DNA of 36,245 bases from Pseudomonadota bacterium (GTDB lineage: Bacteria > Pseudomonadota > Gammaproteobacteria > JAADHS01): contig JAKACW010000042.1 in the NCBI GenBank assembly GCA_021821045.1, forward strand, positions 1 through 36,245, given 5' to 3'. Shown piece by piece: positions 33,461-36,245 of the stretch; positions within the stretch are counted from its first letter, which is position 1; the number at the start of each line of letters is the position of its first letter. The notes under the pieces were generated by a model. The model was not told the DNA's origin. It ran no database searches and was given only the letters and a program-made list of their open reading frames with translations. Both the position numbers and the translations under genes were made by a program.

Positions 33461-33799
33461 TGTGGGAGCGGTTTCCTACCGCGATTCTTCGCCCGAATCG
33501 CCGCCCGCGCCAACTCTCATCGCGGAAGGATCCGCTCCCACAACTTAAGAAACGCCGTTCTACTGTGGGAGCGGTTTCCTACCGCGATTCTTCGCCCGAA
33601 TCGTCGCCCGCGCCAACTCTCATCGCGGAAGGATCCGCTCCCACAACTTAAGAAACGCCGTTCTACTGTGGGAGCGGTTTCCTACCGCGATTCTTCGCCC
33701 GAATCGCCGCCCGCGCCAATTCTCATCGCGGAAGGAACCGCTCCCACAACTAAGAAGCGCCGTTCTCCTGTGGGAGCGGTTTCCTACCGCGATTCTTCC
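33461..33799. repeat. Tandem REPIN array, 103-bp period, three units plus one REP
   Basis: TGTGGGAGCGG begins at 33461, 33564, 33667 and 33769, giving periods of 103, 103 and 102 bp. Each of the first three units contains a left arm (ending TTCTTCG), a central CCCGCGCCAA segment and a right arm ending GCTCCCACAA, followed by a conserved AAGAAACGCCGTTCTAC-like spacer. Units 1 and 2 differ at a single position over most of their length. The fourth has only the left arm and runs into the Na/Pi cotransporter gene, supplying its stop codon. Near-identity points to recent tandem duplication. Confidence 0.92.
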
Positions 33800-35466
33800 G
33801 CCGGCGCTGCGGCGGCGGGTTTGGTCTCGGTCTGCGGCGACGCCAGCCACGGCCCCAGAGCGCGGAAGTGATCAGCGGCTTTATAAGCTTGCTCAGCAAG
33901 ACGACGTATGTTGCTGAATGCATCCAGATAATCCACCATGCGCCGCACCGGCAGTCGGGCTTCCGCGCCGGCCCGCAAATAATGCGACTTGAGGGATTGA
34001 TAGGCCTTCTGCAATGCCGCCATTTCCGCCTCCAGTTCGGGCCACTTGGCGGCGTCCACGGGAGAGCAGGCATGGCCCAACAGACTCACCACCGTCGCCC
34101 GAAAACGCGCGCTCTCATCCTCCAGCGCCGGTATTTCGAGGGGCGGTAAATTACTCAATGCTTCCGCGGTAACCTGGGCCAACTCGGCCTGCTCGAAGTG
34201 ATAGCGCACCACGCGCAACGCCCGCTCCAACGCCACGACGGCATCGTCGGATAATTTCGCCGCCTGCAATTGCAGACTGTATTCGCCCACCGCGTCGACC
34301 AGGCGATCGACAATGGCTTTATCCACCGCGAGCCGCGCGCCCGGCGTCAGCTCCGCGCTCAACGCGCCCTGCCCCATCCGCCGGACGATATCCCCGATAC
34401 GGGTGATCTCCAACGCCAAGGCGCGTAGCGCCAACGCCGGTGTGGCGATGACGTGGCGATCAAGATACTTGGGTCGAGCCTCGTCTTCCTCGGCGGTTCG
34501 AAACCAGCCATCGAGCAACGCCACGAAGCGGTTGGTCAGCGGCCACATCAGCACAACGCCCAACACATTAAATACCGTGTGGAACGCCGCCAGCACCGGC
34601 GCGGGTGCGCCATCGAGGCCGAGCAACGCACGCGCATCCACGATCATCTCGACGAGCCACGGCAAAAGGATCAATGCGACCACGCCGGTAATGAGATTGA
34701 AGCCGACGTGCGCCGCGGCGGTGCGCTTCGCGTTGGGCGTGGCGCCGATTACTGACAGCGCGGCCGACACTGTCGTGCCGACATTGGCGCCGATCACCAT
34801 GGCCGCGGCTGGCGCCAACGGCAACAGTCCGCCGGCGCTGGCGGTCAGCACGATCGCAGTCGAGGCGGTCGACGACTGCATCAACACTGTGATCACGAAA
34901 CCGAGCGCCAGAAAGAACAGCGCGCCGCCCACGCCATTACCGTCGATGGTGTTGCCGGCCAGCAGCGCGCCGAAATCCGCGAACGTCGTTTTCAACAGCT
35001 CGATGCCGAGAAAAAACAATCCGAACCCTGCAACCGCCTCCCCCAGCGCGCCCCACTTGTTGCGCGCCGCGGTGACGCGCAACAACATGCCCAGACCGAT
35101 CAGCGGCAGCGCCGCCGCCTTGAGATCGAAGTTGATACCCACCAGAGCCACCAGCCACGCGGTGATGGTCGTGCCGACATTGGTGCCGTAGATCACGGTG
35201 ACCGCTTGACGCAAGCTCATCACGCCCGCATTCACGAAACCGATGGTGGCAATGGTGACCGCCGCCGACGCCTGAACCAGCGAGGTCAGCACGATGCCAG
35301 ACAGCACACCGCGCAACGGCGTCTTGGTGCCCTTAGCCAGAACACTGCGCAAGCCGGGCCCCGCGGCGCGCGTCAGACCCTCGGTCATCAGATGCATCCC
35401 GACGAGGAACAACCCCAACCCGCCCAACAAGACACCGAAGGTTTCCCATGTAAACAAACTGTTCAT
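33784..35466 (-). CDS. Na/Pi cotransporter family protein with PhoU-like C-terminus
   Basis: 560 residues. The N-terminal ~310 form the duplicated PNaS transport domain, with the paired motifs SLVQASAAVTIATIGFVNAG and VLMQSSTASTAIVLTASAGG, followed by a C-terminal ~200-residue helical region of PhoU type. Relatives (YjbB, NptA) move inorganic phosphate with Na+; E. coli YjbB is associated with phosphate export. ATG at 35466. The last four codons and stop (33784-33798, encoding EESR) lie inside a REP element, so the natural C-terminus has been replaced or extended by repeat sequence. The core domains are intact, and function is probably unaffected. Confidence 0.93.
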   Translation of the reverse strand: MNSLFTWETFGVLLGGLGLFLVGMHLMTEGLTRAAGPGLRSVLAKGTKTPLRGVLSGIVLTSLVQASAAVTIATIGFVNAGVMSLRQAVTVIYGTNVGTTITAWLVALVGINFDLKAAALPLIGLGMLLRVTAARNKWGALGEAVAGFGLFFLGIELLKTTFADFGALLAGNTIDGNGVGGALFFLALGFVITVLMQSSTASTAIVLTASAGGLLPLAPAAAMVIGANVGTTVSAALSVIGATPNAKRTAAAHVGFNLITGVVALILLPWLVEMIVDARALLGLDGAPAPVLAAFHTVFNVLGVVLMWPLTNRFVALLDGWFRTAEEDEARPKYLDRHVIATPALALRALALEITRIGDIVRRMGQGALSAELTPGARLAVDKAIVDRLVDAVGEYSLQLQAAKLSDDAVVALERALRVVRYHFEQAELAQVTAEALSNLPPLEIPALEDESARFRATVVSLLGHACSPVDAAKWPELEAEMAALQKAYQSLKSHYLRAGAEARLPVRRMVDYLDAFSNIRRLAEQAYKAADHFRALGPWLASPQTETKPAAAAPAEESR

Positions 35467-35494
35467 TTGGCGTCCATTGTAATGGATTCCGTTG

Positions 35495-35539
35495 GGGGTC
35501 AGACCCCGAACCGAATCGATTAATCGGGGGTCTGACCCC
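35495..35539. repeat. Imperfect palindrome pair GGGGTCAGACCCC / GGGGTCTGACCCC
   Basis: GGGGTCAGACCCC (35495-35507) and GGGGTCTGACCCC (35527-35539) are each nearly self-palindromic and inverted relative to each other, separated by 19 nt with ATCGAT at the centre. This type of GGGGTCAGACCCC repeat is common in environmental bacterial genomes and is a second palindromic family beside the GTGGGAG REPs. It lies between the divergent Na/Pi and LprI-like genes. Confidence 0.7.
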
Positions 35540-35605
35540 TTAGCATCGGGCTGACAGATGCGCGCACCGGGGCTAGACTGTCGTTACTTAAGCGAGGGCC
35601 TGCTT

Positions 35606-36055
35606 ATGATTCCCACCATCGCCTCAATGTATTTCGCAATGGCGCTTAGCAACGCTGGCGCGGAATCCGCCGCCGCCATCGAGATGCGCTGCGGCGCGCA
35701 ATTCGTTCAACCTGCCGAAATCGTCGACTGTCTCTCCCGCGCCGCGGATCAAGCACAGCGCGACCTCACCGCAACGGAAACGCGCTTGTTCCGGCACTTG
35801 CGACAGGTGCAGAACCGCTACCCTGAATTAGGGGAGCTGAATGTGGGCGCGATCGAACCCGCCTGGCAGCAGGCTTCCCAGTCCTGGCAAGTATTCAAGA
35901 ACGACAGCTGCGCGTACTACACCCAATTGCACAGCGCCATCGGCGAAGGCGATTTGGAACGCGCCGCCTGCGAACTGCGCGCGGTGAAGCGACGCCTTGA
36001 TGACGTCGCGGCCGACGAGGCGTTTTGGCGGGAGAAGTTTCCCGTCGGCGATTAA
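35606..36055 (+). CDS. LprI-like (DUF1311) small secreted protein
   Basis: 149 residues from ATG 35606, with GAGGG 7 nt upstream; the in-frame start at 35558 has no ribosome site. A short signal-like N-terminus (MIPTIASMYFAMALSNAGAES) is followed by four cysteines in the spacing of the DUF1311/LprI domain: RCGAQF, VDCLSRAA, SWQVFKNDSCAYY and ACELRAVKRRL. The family includes lysozyme inhibitors, but most members are uncharacterised. It is a monocistronic-looking gene, followed 20 nt later by a REP. Confidence 0.75.
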   Translation: MIPTIASMYFAMALSNAGAESAAAIEMRCGAQFVQPAEIVDCLSRAADQAQRDLTATETRLFRHLRQVQNRYPELGELNVGAIEPAWQQASQSWQVFKNDSCAYYTQLHSAIGEGDLERAACELRAVKRRLDDVAADEAFWREKFPVGD

Positions 36056-36075
36056 CCAACCGCGGTACGGCTGCC

Positions 36076-36105
36076 GTGGGAGCGGATTCCTTCCGCGATC
36101 CTTCC
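36076..36105. repeat. Single REP element
   Basis: GTGGGAGCGG followed by ATTCCTTCCGCGA, the left arm of the REP family found elsewhere in the window. No facing right arm is seen downstream, so it is a solitary REP. It lies 20 nt past the stop codon of the LprI-like gene. Confidence 0.75.
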
Positions 36106-36113
36106 CTCCCCCG

Positions 36114-36141
36114 TTGCATCCCCCCCCCGCTGGGCTAAAAT
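36114..36141 (+). promoter_or_regulatory. Candidate promoter reading out of the window
   Basis: TTGCAT and TAAAAT are separated by 16 nt. The -10 box matches sigma70 at five of six positions, the -35 at three. A leader with a small GCCGA/TCGGC repeat (36210-36221) follows and the window ends before any gene, so the target is unknown. Confidence 0.28.
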
Positions 36142-36245
36142 GCACACCACAAAAATAGGCGACACCCAGAGCGCCACAGGCAGGCAAGCCAAGCGAAGTT
36201 AGATCATCGGCCGACATCGGCTCCTTCTTTCTTCCTCTAAGACAC

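Noticed and set aside
33461-33799. CRISPR array or minisatellite
   Set aside because: The 103-bp units are internally palindromic and match dispersed REP/REPIN copies elsewhere in the window; the intervening sequences are not unique spacers.
35495-35539. Rho-independent terminator
   Set aside because: The palindromes are GC-rich, but they lie between two divergent gene starts with no gene ending there and no T tract; a dispersed palindromic repeat fits better.
1-36245. tRNA, rRNA or insertion sequence
   Set aside because: I saw no tRNA-like cloverleaf, rRNA segment, transposase frame or IS-type terminal repeats; the only mobile-type sequences are short palindromic repeats.

Overview
The window looks like chromosomal DNA of a GC-rich gammaproteobacterium-like organism. 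The evidence is a QmcA-type SPFH gene overlapping an NfeD gene, a YcbB-type L,D-transpeptidase beside a YcbK/MepK-type hydrolase, and Pseudomonas-style REP/REPIN palindromes (TGTGGGAGCGG...) at gene 3' ends. This is inferred from gene families only; no rRNA or tRNA is present to place it.

The dominant content, about 4.8-27.7 kb and all on the minus strand, is a multiheme c-type cytochrome island. Five genes carry 187 canonical CxxCH motifs by my count (37, 73, 33, 23 and 21), plus two CX3CH motifs. Four are giant paralogues built from a ~47-residue two-heme unit. They form two tandem pairs: 4783-7698 with 7926-13352, which share poly-Pro/Gly-His C-terminal tails, and 16141-18735 with 18919-20814, which share a C-terminal CX3CH domain. 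The 73-motif protein contains a 12-heme, ~850-bp higher-order repeat. The fifth, a Lys-rich 21-heme protein, ends a tight four-gene operon (27719 down to 21028). That operon also encodes an exported Sel1/ankyrin scaffold, a membrane-anchored ferredoxin-flavin oxidoreductase with permuted domain order, and a b-type cytochrome-like membrane protein.

Downstream (4266 down to 148) lie a TPR protein fused to an outer-membrane beta-barrel, a NrfJ-like lipoprotein and a HIT hydrolase. A shared motif, TAGGTA-N9-ATTT, lies upstream of the TPR-barrel gene, of both poly-Pro cytochromes and of the inner-membrane operon, which suggests common control. My working model is an extracellular or trans-envelope electron conduit: b-cytochrome and flavin/Fe-S module at the inner membrane, 21-heme periplasmic carrier, giant cytochromes, and possibly the TPR-barrel as outer-membrane partner. 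The model is inference; the components are read directly from sequence. A YcbB-type L,D-transpeptidase and a MepK-like endopeptidase sit between the two cytochrome pairs.

From 28.2 kb to the end the window holds ordinary genes: an iron-type alcohol dehydrogenase with substituted ligand positions, NfeD and QmcA, a small lipoprotein, a beta-carbonic anhydrase, a YeiH-type exporter, a Na/Pi cotransporter and a LprI-like protein. REPINs separate several of them, including a 103-bp tandem array whose last REP supplies the stop codon of the Na/Pi gene.
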